From positions 1 to 24,142 of the forward strand of contig CALABN010000259.1 in NCBI GenBank assembly GCA_937885735.1: 24,142 nucleotides of DNA. The letters are read 5' to 3'. Source of the DNA: an uncultured Bacteroidota bacterium (GTDB taxonomy: Bacteria > Bacteroidota > Bacteroidia > Bacteroidales > SZUA-534). The notes beneath the pieces were generated by a model. That model saw only the letters and a list, made by a program, of their open reading frames with translations, was not told the DNA's origin and did not search any database. This document shows positions 1 to 11,097 of the stretch, piece after piece; position 1 is the stretch's first letter, and each line of letters begins with the position of its first letter. The position numbers were made by a program, and so were the translations under genes.

Positions 1-2728
<2,728 letters not shown>

Positions 2729-2748
2729 CTCGTTTCTATTTTGTGTGA

Positions 2749-2756
2749 CAAAAGTA
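2749..2756 (-). promoter_or_regulatory. metH promoter -7 box
   Basis: Minus-strand TACTTTTG matches the Bacteroidetes sigma-ABfr -7 consensus TAnnTTTG and lies 20 bp before the metH ATG, implying a very short leader and no room for a riboswitch. A TTTTTG further upstream could be the -33 element, but its spacing is somewhat long. Confidence 0.6.
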
Positions 2757-2898
2757 GTCTAAATGCATTGTCTTTATGGCAAAAACCGAATGCGTTTTAT
2801 ATCGATTTACTAATAAAAATGCTATTTTATTGTAATTTATTGATAACCAATGATTAGTGACCAATAACTAATAACCAGCAACCGAGTGTTTCGGGCCC

Positions 2899-2929
2899 AA
2901 AAAAGCCCCGACAAACGTAGTCGAGGCTT
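2899..2929 (-). terminator. Rho-independent terminator after the epimerase gene
   Basis: On the minus strand AAGCCTCGAC (2920-2929) pairs with GTCGGGGCTT (2903-2912) around a 7-nt loop, with one G-T pair, followed by a run of T (A-run at 2899-2904 on the plus strand). It lies 30 bp past the stop of the LacX-like gene and is positioned to end its transcript before metH. Confidence 0.75.
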
Positions 2930-2958
2930 GTAAGTGGCTTGTGATTGGCAATATCAGT

Positions 2959-3837
2959 CTATTCTGTAATCCAGATAGTGTATTTTGCTTCGAATTTCTC
3001 GCCAGCAGGCAGTTTGATAATGGCTTCCTTGTGCTCGAGCAAACCGTCGCCGTTTTCGCTGTCGGCAATGCCGAGCCACGGCTCGATGCACACGAACGGA
3101 GCGTTTGGCTTTGCCCAAATTCCCAGATAGTTGAAATCGGCGAATTCCACGGCTACAGAGCAGTCTGACTTGTCGCTTTTCAGCGTCACCTTGCGCGATT
3201 TCAGGTTGCGGAAAATAAGTGCGTCGTTGTCGAACAGATGTTCGGTGATAGGCAGAATGTTGTTGTCGTCGATGACAGGTATTTTCTCGTCCTTTACCAG
3301 TCCGTCTTTTGTCAGCGGGCTTGTCGACAGCGTTTCGCGTTCGCTGAATTCAAGATAGTAGTCGGTCAGTTTTTCGCCGTTGTTGATAGGGCAGTTGAAG
3401 GCAGGGTGTGCGCCAACTGAAAAGAACATATCGCGTGTGTCGTTGTTTTTGATTGTGTGGCTGACGATTACGCCGTTGTCCTTGACGCGGTAGTTGATGT
3501 CGAAGGTGAACAGGAACGGATATTGCTTTTGCGTCTGCTCGTTGGCGGTCAGGCGAAACGTTATGCGGTCCGATTCCTGACTCACAACGTGAATGTTAGG
3601 GTTGTGGCGCACAATCCCGTGGCGGGGCATAGAATATTGCTTGCCGTCGTAGCAGGTCTGTCCGTTTTTCAGTCCGCCCACAATCGGGAAAAGCACGGGC
3701 GCACTGCTTGCCCAGATGCTCGGGTCGGCGTTCCATACAAATTCGCGTCCTGTCGATTTCGACTTTATTGAACTCAATTCGGCACCTGTCTGCTCTATTT
3801 TCACTTCCAGGTTGAGATTGCTTATCTTGCATTCCAT
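2959..3837 (-). CDS. Aldose 1-epimerase family protein, LacX-like
   Basis: A 292-aa cytoplasmic galactose-mutarotase-fold protein expected to interconvert alpha and beta anomers of an aldose or sugar phosphate. The catalytic His is visible in FSVGAHPAFNCP near residue 142, and the catalytic Glu most likely in FVCIEPWLG in the C-terminal quarter. An Arg-containing N-terminal motif (SMPRHGIVR) is also present. Length and the SVGAHPAF block fit the LacX/YeaD-like branch rather than classical GalM. The ATG at 3837 is the only good start; the protein begins directly with beta-strand sequence and has no signal peptide. It lies 11 bp downstream of the acetyltransferase gene on the same strand, so the two are probably cotranscribed. 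The true substrate cannot be told from sequence. Confidence 0.88.
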   Translation of the reverse strand: MECKISNLNLEVKIEQTGAELSSIKSKSTGREFVWNADPSIWASSAPVLFPIVGGLKNGQTCYDGKQYSMPRHGIVRHNPNIHVVSQESDRITFRLTANEQTQKQYPFLFTFDINYRVKDNGVIVSHTIKNNDTRDMFFSVGAHPAFNCPINNGEKLTDYYLEFSERETLSTSPLTKDGLVKDEKIPVIDDNNILPITEHLFDNDALIFRNLKSRKVTLKSDKSDCSVAVEFADFNYLGIWAKPNAPFVCIEPWLGIADSENGDGLLEHKEAIIKLPAGEKFEAKYTIWITE

Positions 3838-3848
3838 ATTGCTTGTTT

Positions 3849-4400
3849 TTAATGATTTATATTTTTTTGTGGAAAATCGTTTTTAAGAAGGCTGTAGACT
3901 TCGAGGTCGTTGAACAGGCCGTCGGCCGACTTTTCGCCTTCGCGTTCAACTCCTTCGAGTTTGAATCCCAGTTTGATTGGAATTTGACGGCTACGCAAGT
4001 TCTCGGGTGCGCATTTTATCTCCAATCTGTTCATATTCAGTTTGCTGAATGCGTATTCGACAATTGCCTTGACTGACCGCACCATAATCCCGTTGCCTTG
4101 CAGGGGCTTTGTCAGCCAGTAGCCGATTTCGGCCCTGCGGTTGGCGAAACTGATATGGCTTATTGAAATGATTCCCGCCATATCTCCTTTATATTCAATG
4201 GTGAAATTGTATGTCTCTTCGGCTTCGCTCATCTCAATGTAGTCTTCAACATCGATAACGGTGTTGAAATCGGCCGAAATGGGCAACCATTGTCGCAGGT
4301 AGTTGCCTTGCGTGCTGAACGCGTCAAAAATGAAACGCGCATCGGCAAGGGTGGTGGGGCGCAATTTAATTGTATTGTCAATATTAATTACCTGTGACAT
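3849..4400 (-). CDS. GNAT family N-acetyltransferase, RimJ/RimL-like
   Basis: A 183-aa cytoplasmic acetyltransferase. It shows the order typical of the RimJ/RimL branch: an N-terminal LRPTTLADARFIFDAF strand-helix; a central strand pair (GDMAGIISIS and RRAEIGYWL); the acetyl-CoA pyrophosphate loop in LQGNGIM; and the C-terminal LEIKCAPENLRSRQIPIKLG followed by GFKLEGVEREG. In this group such proteins acetylate N-terminal or side-chain amines of ribosomal proteins, peptides or small molecules; the substrate here is unknown. The start at 4400 places the first strand at the usual distance. It precedes the LacX-like gene by 11 bp and diverges from the toxin-antitoxin operon. The C-terminus NDFPQKNINH is slightly longer than the core fold requires. 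Confidence 0.9.
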   Translation of the reverse strand: MSQVINIDNTIKLRPTTLADARFIFDAFSTQGNYLRQWLPISADFNTVIDVEDYIEMSEAEETYNFTIEYKGDMAGIISISHISFANRRAEIGYWLTKPLQGNGIMVRSVKAIVEYAFSKLNMNRLEIKCAPENLRSRQIPIKLGFKLEGVEREGEKSADGLFNDLEVYSLLKNDFPQKNINH

Positions 4401-4502
4401 AATAATTTATTATAGAATGAGATATGTATCCATTCGTATGCAAATATGCGTTTTTTGCCGTCACAAGCCACTGTTGCGGAGTTTTTGTTTGAAAACTTTT
4501 AA

Positions 4503-4510
4503 TACCTTTG
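4503..4510 (+). promoter_or_regulatory. -7 box of the vapBC operon
   Basis: TACCTTTG fits the Bacteroidetes TAnnTTTG box exactly and lies 18 bp upstream of the antitoxin ATG. TTTG elements 11-15 bp upstream are closer than the usual -33 spacing, so the upstream element is uncertain. Confidence 0.6.
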
Positions 4511-4528
4511 TAATAAAATCAAAGAGCT

Positions 4529-4774
4529 ATGAGTTACGATTCAATTGTAAATTCAATTCCGACAATGACATACGAGGAACAGTTGAACTTGATGTCAGTA
4601 CTTGTTGATGCAATCAAGGGGCGGACTCTGCGAAAGGAAGCATCGGTTAATAAAAAGACTGACTTTACTGATACCTATCCTGAAGGATATTTCGACTTGT
4701 TTGGAAATGACCCGACTTATCCCATAGCTCCAGATGATATTCCTGTTGAACTTGATAAAATGGATGTATTCTGA
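4529..4774 (+). CDS. Putative VapB-type antitoxin
   Basis: An 81-aa acidic protein whose role is inferred mainly from position: it directly precedes a PIN-domain toxin and its TGA stop shares one base with the toxin ATG, a typical coupled toxin-antitoxin arrangement. The N-terminal part (IPTMTYEEQLNLMSVLVDAI) is predicted helical and resembles small antitoxins with a short dimerising helix pair. The second half is rich in Asp, Pro and Tyr (DTYPEGYFDLFGNDPTYPIA) and probably disordered until it wraps round the toxin. There is no obvious ribbon-helix-helix or AbrB DNA-binding signature, so autoregulation is uncertain. A TAnnTTTG box sits just upstream. Confidence 0.75.
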   Translation: MSYDSIVNSIPTMTYEEQLNLMSVLVDAIKGRTLRKEASVNKKTDFTDTYPEGYFDLFGNDPTYPIAPDDIPVELDKMDVF

Positions 4775-5175
4775 TGTATTATCTTGATACTAACGTAATT
4801 ATTGATGTTATTCGACAGAAATATCCACAACTTGAAGCGCGTTTCAAAAAATATCCTTCTTTAAGCATAGCCGTACCTTCCGTTGTTGTTGCCGAACTTG
4901 AATTTGGCGCCAAACACAGCGATAATTATGAAAAACGGCGTAAACAATATTTGGAAATCATCGCTCCATTTCGTATAGTGGCATTTGCTGAAAATGAAGC
5001 AATTGCATATGGAAAAATTCGTGAACAACTAACGAATGACGGTACGCCAATTGGCTCAAACGATATGCTGATTGCATCTACGGCACTTGCCAACAATGCC
5101 ACTCTTGTGACACACAACATAGGTGAATTTGCAAGAGTGGAAGGTTTGTCTGTTGTTGATTGGCTAAACGAATAA
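4774..5175 (+). CDS. vapC: PIN-domain ribonuclease toxin, VapC-like
   Basis: A 133-aa PIN-domain protein expected to be a Mg-dependent endoribonuclease that cuts tRNA or rRNA when its antitoxin is degraded. Acidic active-site residues are all in place: Asp5 in YYLDTNVIID, the Glu of VVAELEFGA, and the Asp of GSNDMLIASTAL, with the later THNIGEF region supplying the C-terminal part of the fold. Length is standard for VapC. It overlaps the antitoxin stop by one base (ATG at 4774), so translation is coupled. The small operon sits between a GNAT gene and era on the plus strand; no mobile element is seen next to it. Confidence 0.92.
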   Translation: MYYLDTNVIIDVIRQKYPQLEARFKKYPSLSIAVPSVVVAELEFGAKHSDNYEKRRKQYLEIIAPFRIVAFAENEAIAYGKIREQLTNDGTPIGSNDMLIASTALANNATLVTHNIGEFARVEGLSVVDWLNE

Positions 5176-5246
5176 GTGCCAAATCTAAAATTACTCTTGC
5201 TCTTCTTATTGTTGACTAATGCGTCACTGTGCATATTCATTGTAAA

Positions 5247-5273
5247 ATCAGTGCAATCAGCGTCATCTGTGCG
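5247..5273 (+). repeat. Three degenerate 9-bp tandem units
   Basis: ATCAGTGCA, ATCAGCGTC and ATCTGTGCG follow each other without a gap in the spacer between vapC and era. Similar AATCAGTG/ATCTGTG strings occur between genes in many Bacteroidetes genomes (from memory, not checked). No function is known to me. Confidence 0.45.
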
Positions 5274-5310
5274 ATTTATTGCATTATGCCGATAGCAAAC
5301 GAAAAACCAC

Positions 5311-5318
5311 TATCTTTG
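5311..5318 (+). promoter_or_regulatory. -7 box of era
   Basis: TATCTTTG matches TAnnTTTG and ends 17 bp before the ATG at 5336. This supports that ATG as the real start, since the upstream in-frame ATG at 5279 would lie before the transcription start. Confidence 0.65.
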
Positions 5319-5335
5319 CGCAAATTTTCCGAAAA

Positions 5336-6220
5336 ATGGCACATAAAGCAGGATTTGTAAATATCATCGGAAACCCAAACGTGGGCAAATCGACACTGAT
5401 GAACGCCTTTGTGGGCGAACGCTTGTCTATCATCACCGACAAGGCGCAGACAACCCGTCACCGCATTATGGGAATTGTCAATGGCGACGATTTCCAAATG
5501 GTCTATTCCGACACGCCAGGCATTCTGAAGCCACACTACAAGTTGCAGGAAGAAATGCTCAAGTTTGTCGATACGGCGCTTGTCGATGCCGATATTATTG
5601 TCTATGTTACAGATATGGTTGAGACTTTCGACAAGAACAACGATTATCTTGAAAAGGTGCGTAATGTGAAAATCCCCGTCCTGCTACTCATCAACAAGAT
5701 TGACACAAGCAACCAGCAGGCTCTTGAAGAGAAAATGCAGATGTGGAGCGAAATCCTGCCAAATGCAATGATTTTCCCCGTTTCGGCCTTGCAGAAATTC
5801 AACACTGCCGAGGTGTTTGAGAAGATTAAGGAACTGTTGCCCGAAAATCCGCCCTTCTTCGACAAGGACGAACTGACCGACAAGACGCAACGCTTTTTCG
5901 TTCAGGAAATTATACGCGAAAAAATATTTCTCAACTACAAGAAGGAAATCCCGTATTCGTGCGAGGTGCTTGTCGACGAATATAAGGAAGGAACCGATAT
6001 AACACGCATTCGCGCAATAATTTACGTATCGCGCGAGCAACACAAGGGCATAATTATCGGCCGTCAGGGTGTCGCATTGAAAAAGGTCGGCATCGAGGCA
6101 CGAAAAGACATCGAGCAGTTCATAGGTTCAAAAGTCTATCTTGAACTCCTTGTCAAGGTGCAGAAAGATTGGCGCGACAAGGAACAGAATCTTAAGTTCT
6201 TCGGGTACAAACTTGATTGA
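5336..6220 (+). CDS. era: GTPase Era, 16S rRNA-binding ribosome assembly factor
   Basis: A 294-aa essential GTPase that binds the 3' end of 16S rRNA during 30S subunit maturation. The N-terminal G domain has the P-loop GNPNVGKS (residues 12-19), the G2 region TTRHRIMGIV, G3 DTPG, G4 NKID and G5 VSAL. The C-terminal KH domain carries the RNA-binding loop IIIGRQGVALKKVG and ends in the usual KVYLELLVKVQKDWRD text. The start at 5336 is chosen because it begins MAHKAGFVNIIG like family members and follows the -7 box; an upstream in-frame ATG (5279) would add 19 unrelated residues. der follows 47 bp downstream on the same strand, a common Bacteroidetes pairing. Confidence 0.97.
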   Translation: MAHKAGFVNIIGNPNVGKSTLMNAFVGERLSIITDKAQTTRHRIMGIVNGDDFQMVYSDTPGILKPHYKLQEEMLKFVDTALVDADIIVYVTDMVETFDKNNDYLEKVRNVKIPVLLLINKIDTSNQQALEEKMQMWSEILPNAMIFPVSALQKFNTAEVFEKIKELLPENPPFFDKDELTDKTQRFFVQEIIREKIFLNYKKEIPYSCEVLVDEYKEGTDITRIRAIIYVSREQHKGIIIGRQGVALKKVGIEARKDIEQFIGSKVYLELLVKVQKDWRDKEQNLKFFGYKLD

Positions 6221-6224
6221 TTTA

Positions 6225-6244
6225 ATCCCGATAGTTATCGGGAT
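6225..6244. repeat. Palindrome between era and der
   Basis: Two 9-bp arms, ATCCCGATA and TATCGGGAT, are separated by 2 bp and flanked by A/T runs, just past the era stop. It could act as a weak bidirectional terminator or an RNA-stabilising hairpin. The CCCGATA/TATCGGG core resembles palindromes I recall as frequent between Bacteroidetes genes. Confidence 0.6.
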
Positions 6245-6267
6245 AAAATCCTAAATCCTAAATATAT

Positions 6268-7575
6268 ATGTCACACATAGTAGCAATAGTAGGTCGCCCA
6301 AATGTGGGCAAATCAACAATATTCAACCGTATGGTTGAGAGTCGTCAGGCAATAACCGATGCAACAGCAGGCGTCACACGCGACCGCCATTACGGCAAGT
6401 GCGAATGGAATGGCTTGGAATTTTCAGTCATCGACACAGGCGGTTACGTCACCAATAGCGACGACATTTTCGAAGGAGAAATCCGCAAGCAGGTGAAACT
6501 TGCCATTGACGAGGCCGATGTTATCCTTTTTATGACAGATGTCACAAACGGCGTCACCGACCTTGACGACGATGTGGCCGAACTGTTGCGCAAGTCGCGC
6601 AAGCCAGTGGTTGTGGCTGTCAACAAGGTTGACAACATCGACCGTCAGTATCTGACAGGTGAGTTCTATTCGTTGGGATTGGGAGAGATTTTCTGCATTT
6701 CGGCAGTCAACGGAACAGGCACAGGCGACCTTATGGACGCCATAGTGTCCAAGTTCGACCGCACTAAGCCCGTCGAGGAGTCGCGCGACCTGCCAAACGT
6801 CGCCGTCGTGGGCCGTCCGAATGCGGGCAAGTCGTCGTTCATCAACGCCTTGCTTGAGCAGGAGCGCAACATTGTGACCAACATTGCAGGAACAACACGC
6901 GACTCTATAAACACTGTTTACAACAAGTTCGGGTTCGAGTTCAACATTATCGACACCGCAGGCCTACGCAAGAAGAACAAGGTTGAGGAAGACCTTGAAT
7001 TCTACTCAGTTATGCGCGCCATTCGCACCATTGAGGAGTCCGATGTCTGCTTCCTTATCATCGATGCCACTTTGGGAATTGAGGCCCAGGACCTGAACAT
7101 CTTCAGCCTGATAGTCAAGAACCGCAAGGGCGTTGTTGTCTTGATAAATAAGTGGGATTTGGTTGAAAAAGAGAATAATACAATGACAGAATATGAGGAA
7201 GGCATCAGGTCGCGTCTTGCACCGTTCAACGACGTGCCAATCCTTTTCATCTCGGCATTGACACGACAACGCGTTTTCAAGGCAGTGGAGACAATTATGC
7301 AGGTTTACCGCAACCGTCAGCAGAAGATACCAACAGCAAAACTCAACGAGGTGATGCTTTCGGCAATCGACAACTATCCGCCACCAACCGTCAAGGGCAA
7401 GTACATCCGCATAAAGTACGTGACGCAGTTGCCTACGCCGTCGCCACAATTCGCGTTCTTCTGCAACCTTCCGCAGTATATCCGCGACCCGTATCGCCGT
7501 TATCTTGAGAACAAGATGCGCGAGTCGTTCAGTTTGAGCGGAGTGCCAATCCAGATCTATTTCCGCGAGAAATAG
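6268..7575 (+). CDS. der: GTPase Der (EngA), double-GTPase ribosome biogenesis factor
   Basis: A 435-aa protein needed for 50S subunit assembly. It has the diagnostic tandem G domains: the first with P-loop GRPNVGKS (residues 9-16), DTGG and NKVD; the second with [12 protein letters not shown] and NKWD. A C-terminal KH-like domain follows ([19 protein letters not shown] and [11 protein letters not shown]). The DTGG variant in domain 1 is normal for Der. It starts at the ATG of [12 protein letters not shown], right after an A/T-rich leader, and is probably read with era or from its own weak promoter. A strong terminator follows about 90 bp after the stop. Length matches the family; nothing is missing. 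Confidence 0.97.
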   Translation: MSHIVAIVGRPNVGKSTIFNRMVESRQAITDATAGVTRDRHYGKCEWNGLEFSVIDTGGYVTNSDDIFEGEIRKQVKLAIDEADVILFMTDVTNGVTDLDDDVAELLRKSRKPVVVAVNKVDNIDRQYLTGEFYSLGLGEIFCISAVNGTGTGDLMDAIVSKFDRTKPVEESRDLPNVAVVGRPNAGKSSFINALLEQERNIVTNIAGTTRDSINTVYNKFGFEFNIIDTAGLRKKNKVEEDLEFYSVMRAIRTIEESDVCFLIIDATLGIEAQDLNIFSLIVKNRKGVVVLINKWDLVEKENNTMTEYEEGIRSRLAPFNDVPILFISALTRQRVFKAVETIMQVYRNRQQKIPTAKLNEVMLSAIDNYPPPTVKGKYIRIKYVTQLPTPSPQFAFFCNLPQYIRDPYRRYLENKMRESFSLSGVPIQIYFREK

Positions 7576-7664
7576 CAGAAGGAATATTTATTATGAAGAT
7601 GCTTGTAGTATAAACATTACATCTCAATTGTTGATTAATTAATTGTAATTAATATACTTACCGC

Positions 7665-7704
7665 AAAAAGCGCATTTGGCAGGCTACCGAATGCGCTTTT
7701 TTTT
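7665..7704 (+). terminator. Strong Rho-independent terminator after der
   Basis: A perfect 12-bp stem, AAAAAGCGCATT (7665-7676) with AATGCGCTTTTT (7690-7701), a 13-nt loop and eight T at 7697-7704. It isolates der from the cobalamin operon; the A-run on the 5' arm would also let it work on the other strand. Confidence 0.9.
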
Positions 7705-7736
7705 GTCGTCAAACTTCGGCTTTAAGACAAAAAATG

Positions 7737-7744
7737 TATTTTTG
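7737..7744 (+). promoter_or_regulatory. -7 box of the cobalamin uptake operon
   Basis: TATTTTTG matches TAnnTTTG and lies immediately before the first paired bases of the riboswitch, so transcription would begin near the start of helix P1. No clear -33 TTTG is seen at the right distance. Confidence 0.55.
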
Positions 7745-7745
7745 C

Positions 7746-7920
7746 CACGTCTTGTTGCCGTATGCAATCCTGCATTCGGCATTAAAAGGGAATTTGGTGC
7801 AAGTCCAAAACTATCCCGTAGCCGTGAGTTCCGTTTACGGCGACTCAAATCTCTAGCCACTGTCTGTTTTGACGGGAAGGCGAGTCGTCCAGGAGCGAGT
7901 CGGAAGACCTGCAAGGCGTG
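7746..7920 (+). ncRNA. Cobalamin riboswitch
   Basis: Adenosylcobalamin-sensing leader controlling the btuB operon. P1 closes the element: CACGTCTTGT (7746-7755) pairs with GCAAGGCGTG (7911-7920) over 10 bp with two wobble pairs. A hairpin follows at about 7757-7780 (GCCGTATGCA with TGCATTCGGC). Then come the conserved strings GGGAATTTGGTGCAAGTCC, the GCCGTGAG region, AGCCACTG, GACGGGAAGGCG and GAGTCGGAAGACCTGC in the order of the B12 aptamer core. Downstream, CAGGTTTT (7954-7961) could pair with AAGACCTG (7904-7911) as a switching helix just before the btuB start. The family call rests on the ordered conserved boxes; the fold was drawn by eye. Confidence 0.9.
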
Positions 7921-7973
7921 TCGCTGAATAGTCTCGAGGAAGATGATGTCAGTCAGGTTTTAAAAACTGAAGT

Positions 7974-9947
7974 ATGGATTTTTCAAGGATGCACATCATT
8001 TGTGTGATGTGTATGTTGTTGTATTCGTGTGCATTGCTCGCGCAGGCCGATACCATTGCCGAAAGTCGCCGTTTGTCTGACGTCAATGTAAGTGCCAAGC
8101 GTGCGCAATTGTCGGCTACGTCCGTGCAGACACTCACCACACGACAGTTGAATCAGCAGGGCATACAAAATGTTGCCGATGCGGTCCGCCATTTCAACGG
8201 CACCAATGTAAAGGATTATGGCGGAATAGGAGGCCTTAAAACCGTGTCGGTGCGCAGTTTCGGCGCAACGCACACTGCAGTCAGTTACGATGGCGTGGTG
8301 TTGAGCAATTGCCAGGCAGGTCCCATTGATGTCGGGCGTTTCAACTTGAACAATGTCGGAACGCTCTCGCTTTCAATCGGCCAGGCCGATGCTTTGCTTC
8401 AGCCAGCCAAGGCCTTCGCCTCGGTGGCGATTCTTTCTGTCAGCACATTGCAACCAGTGTTCAACGGCAGGAAAACACTGTGCAGTTGCCGTTTGCAAGG
8501 CGGTTCGTTCGGCTATTTCAACGCAAATGTCAATGTCGCCCGACAGTTGGGCAAGCGCACGTCATTATCGGTCAATGCCGATTTCTCGCGTGCCGACGGC
8601 GATTATCCGTTCACGCTTGTCAACGGACGGCAGACAACGCGCCTGCATCGTGCCAACAGCGATGTGCGTACCGTGAATTGCGAGTTGAACCTGTTCCGAA
8701 CCGACAGTTGTAGCCGTCTGCACGTCAAGGCGTACGCATTCGGCTCGGAGCGCGGGTTGCCAGGGTCGGTTGTGCTGTATTATTCTGTCGCAAACGAGCG
8801 CCTTTGGGACAGGAATTTTTTCCTGCAGTCCGATTACCAGCGTCGTTTGGGCGATTTGGCAAGTTGCAGGTTTCAGGCAAAATATAATTATTCGTGGAAC
8901 AAATACGAAGATGTCAATGTCAAGTATGCCAATGGTCGGCAACTCGACTTGAACACGCAGAACGAAGGCTATGTTTCAATATCCGCAATGTGTGAGCCGT
9001 TGCGTTGCCTGTCGGCGTCGTTGGCTTGCGACGCATCGCTCAATGCGCTCAAGAGCAATATGCCTAACAATCCTCAGCCGTTGCGCACAACTCTCGTTTC
9101 GGCTCTCAATGTCAGATGCCACAGGCGGTTTTTCACGGCTACCGCCACGCTTGTTGCCACGCACATTGCCGAAAAAGTGAAACTTGGCGAGTCGCCTGCC
9201 GACCTGAACCGCTTGTCGCCTGCGTTCGGCTTGAATTTTTCGTTGTCCGAGAATATTGCAGTCAGGGCAATGTATAAGTCCACATATCGTGTGCCTACGT
9301 TTAACGAGTTGTATTACACCGTGATAGGCAATACGTACTTGCGTCCTGAACGGGCAAAAGAGTTTAATGTTGGAACTACTTGCGCGTTGAAAATCAATAA
9401 TATGTCGTTAAGTATTATAGCCGATGCGTTCCGCAATTATGTTGATGACAAGATTGTGGCTGTGCCAACCACCTACGTATGGAAAATGCACAACTGCGGT
9501 AGGGCCGACATATGGGGGATTGATGCATCGTTGCAATGCCAAGTGGTTGCAAGCGAGAATGTTGGCATTGATTTGAGTGGCGGATATTCATATCAGAAAG
9601 CCATTGACGTGACCAGCAAGTCCGACAAAAACTATCGGCATCAGATTCCATACACGCCGTTGCACAGTGGCAATTGGCAAGTTGCTGTAAATGTTCCGTG
9701 GTTCACTCTCGGATATTCCGCCATCGCCTCGGGCCGACGTTACAGTATGAAACAGAATATTCCTGCAAATCAGATAAATGGATATGTGGAGCACACGGCA
9801 TCCCTGTCGCGCGACTTCGATTTTGGCAGATGCTCTTTCCGTTTGAAGTTCGATGCAGTGAATTTCACCGACAAGCAATACGATGTCATAAGATATTATC
9901 CTATGCCAGGCAGGTCGTGGCGCTTTTTAGTAATGATAAATTTTTAA
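7974..9947 (+). CDS. btuB: TonB-dependent cobalamin receptor, BtuB-like
   Basis: A 657-aa outer-membrane receptor expected to import B12 using TonB energy. A signal peptide (IICVMCMLLYSCALLAQA) is followed by the plug domain from about residue 33 (VNVSAKRAQLSATSVQTLT, GGLKTVSVRSFGATHTAV, DGVVLSN) and then a long beta barrel rich in alternating aromatic residues. Late conserved text includes YKSTYRVPTFNELYY, and the chain ends in a terminal Phe (RFLVMINF), as outer-membrane barrels require. There is no N-terminal carboxypeptidase-like domain, which fits small-cofactor receptors rather than SusC-type ones. The substrate follows from the riboswitch upstream and the btuG, F, C and D genes downstream. 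The ATG at 7986 (MHIICV) is an equally possible start. Confidence 0.92.
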   Translation: MDFSRMHIICVMCMLLYSCALLAQADTIAESRRLSDVNVSAKRAQLSATSVQTLTTRQLNQQGIQNVADAVRHFNGTNVKDYGGIGGLKTVSVRSFGATHTAVSYDGVVLSNCQAGPIDVGRFNLNNVGTLSLSIGQADALLQPAKAFASVAILSVSTLQPVFNGRKTLCSCRLQGGSFGYFNANVNVARQLGKRTSLSVNADFSRADGDYPFTLVNGRQTTRLHRANSDVRTVNCELNLFRTDSCSRLHVKAYAFGSERGLPGSVVLYYSVANERLWDRNFFLQSDYQRRLGDLASCRFQAKYNYSWNKYEDVNVKYANGRQLDLNTQNEGYVSISAMCEPLRCLSASLACDASLNALKSNMPNNPQPLRTTLVSALNVRCHRRFFTATATLVATHIAEKVKLGESPADLNRLSPAFGLNFSLSENIAVRAMYKSTYRVPTFNELYYTVIGNTYLRPERAKEFNVGTTCALKINNMSLSIIADAFRNYVDDKIVAVPTTYVWKMHNCGRADIWGIDASLQCQVVASENVGIDLSGGYSYQKAIDVTSKSDKNYRHQIPYTPLHSGNWQVAVNVPWFTLGYSAIASGRRYSMKQNIPANQINGYVEHTASLSRDFDFGRCSFRLKFDAVNFTDKQYDVIRYYPMPGRSWRFLVMINF

Positions 9948-9972
9948 TACTAATAATCAATAATTTAAAAAA

Positions 9973-11097
9973 ATGAAAAAGAATTTCAGAAAGTTTTTTG
10001 GTTTTGCAATCAGTGCAGTTTTGGTTACATCAGTGTTCACGTCTTGCGACAAAGACGAAAACGAGTCGGGATTGAACGACGAAGGTTCAAAATATGAACT
10101 GCCTTTGAAACGCGTGTTTTTCCTGAACGAAGGCTCATACCAGGCCAACAACGCAGGCATCGATTTTTATGCGCCAAACGGCGATGCGCGCGACAGCGAG
10201 AACAATTTCGTGGGCGATATTTTCAGTCTGCAAAACGGCAAGGCGCTCGGCGATACAGGTCAGGATATGATTGCGTACAATGGCGACATCTACGTGTCGG
10301 TTTACGGTTCAAGCCTTTTGCTGAAATTGAATTCCGCAGGTGTCGAGTTGGCGCGTCTCGAGTTCTCTGAAACCGACGGCCAGCCTCGTTATCTGCACGC
10401 CTGCAACGGGAAAATCTATGTCACGCTGTATAGCGGGAAAGTTGCCCGTGTCGATGCTTCAACTTTCAAGGTCGAAGGTTATGCTGAAGTCGGCCTAAAT
10501 CCCGAACAGATTGTGCAATGCGGTGACAATCTGTATGTTATAAACAGCGGATGGGGCGCCGACAGCACAATCTCAGTTGTCGGCATCAACGATTTCAAAA
10601 CCGTCGGGCAGATTGTCGTAGAGCCGAATCCAGGAAAAATATTGTCGCACGACGGCAAGTTGTACGTCATCTCCAACGGAAGCAGTTACGAATATTGCCA
10701 TTTGCAAGAGATTGATATTGTGTCAGGTGCAAGCAAGGTCATAGGCGAAGCGTCTGCAATGGCCGAAAGCAACGGCGTGCTTTATCTTGTGAAATCAGTC
10801 ACCGATTGGCAGACTTATGTGACAACAAGCACTTTGTTTACATACGACATAAAGGCCAGCGAGTTTAACTACAGTCCGTTTGTCGATGACGATGCTATGG
10901 CGAAGATTTCGACATTGAATGTCAGTATGCTTGAAATCAATCCAGCAAATGGCGATATTTACATCGGCGTGACCGACAATGTTACAAACGGGACAATCAT
11001 CCGTTGCGACAAGAATGGCAAATTCATTGCCGTGATTGAGTCCGCAGGCATTTCGCCAAATAACGCTATCTTTTTGGAATGTATTATAAATGAATAG
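9973..11097 (+). CDS. btuG: Surface cobalamin-binding lipoprotein, BtuG-like beta-propeller
   Basis: A 374-aa lipoprotein expected to sit on the cell surface over BtuB and capture B12 with very high affinity, as described for Bacteroides BtuG. The signal peptide ends in lipobox VFTSC at Cys25, followed by DKDENE. That Lys-acidic run is like the lipoprotein export signal that sends Bacteroidetes lipoproteins to the outside. The rest has repeated blade-like units (DIYVSVYGSSLLLKLN, KIYVTLYSGKVARVD, NLYVINSGWGADS, KLYVISNGSS, GDIYIGVTD) of a YncE/DUF5074-type seven-bladed propeller. It begins 25 bp after btuB and overlaps btuF by 8 bp. The assignment combines fold, lipidation and operon position; affinity is not readable from sequence. 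Confidence 0.88.
   Translation: MKKNFRKFFGFAISAVLVTSVFTSCDKDENESGLNDEGSKYELPLKRVFFLNEGSYQANNAGIDFYAPNGDARDSENNFVGDIFSLQNGKALGDTGQDMIAYNGDIYVSVYGSSLLLKLNSAGVELARLEFSETDGQPRYLHACNGKIYVTLYSGKVARVDASTFKVEGYAEVGLNPEQIVQCGDNLYVINSGWGADSTISVVGINDFKTVGQIVVEPNPGKILSHDGKLYVISNGSSYEYCHLQEIDIVSGASKVIGEASAMAESNGVLYLVKSVTDWQTYVTTSTLFTYDIKASEFNYSPFVDDDAMAKISTLNVSMLEINPANGDIYIGVTDNVTNGTIIRCDKNGKFIAVIESAGISPNNAIFLECIINE

Noticed and set aside
5279..5335. Earlier in-frame start for era
   Set aside because: It lies upstream of the TATCTTTG promoter box and adds 19 residues absent from the family.
7676..7927. Open frames on both strands across the btuB leader
   Set aside because: They coincide with the terminator and the cobalamin riboswitch, whose conserved RNA boxes explain the sequence.
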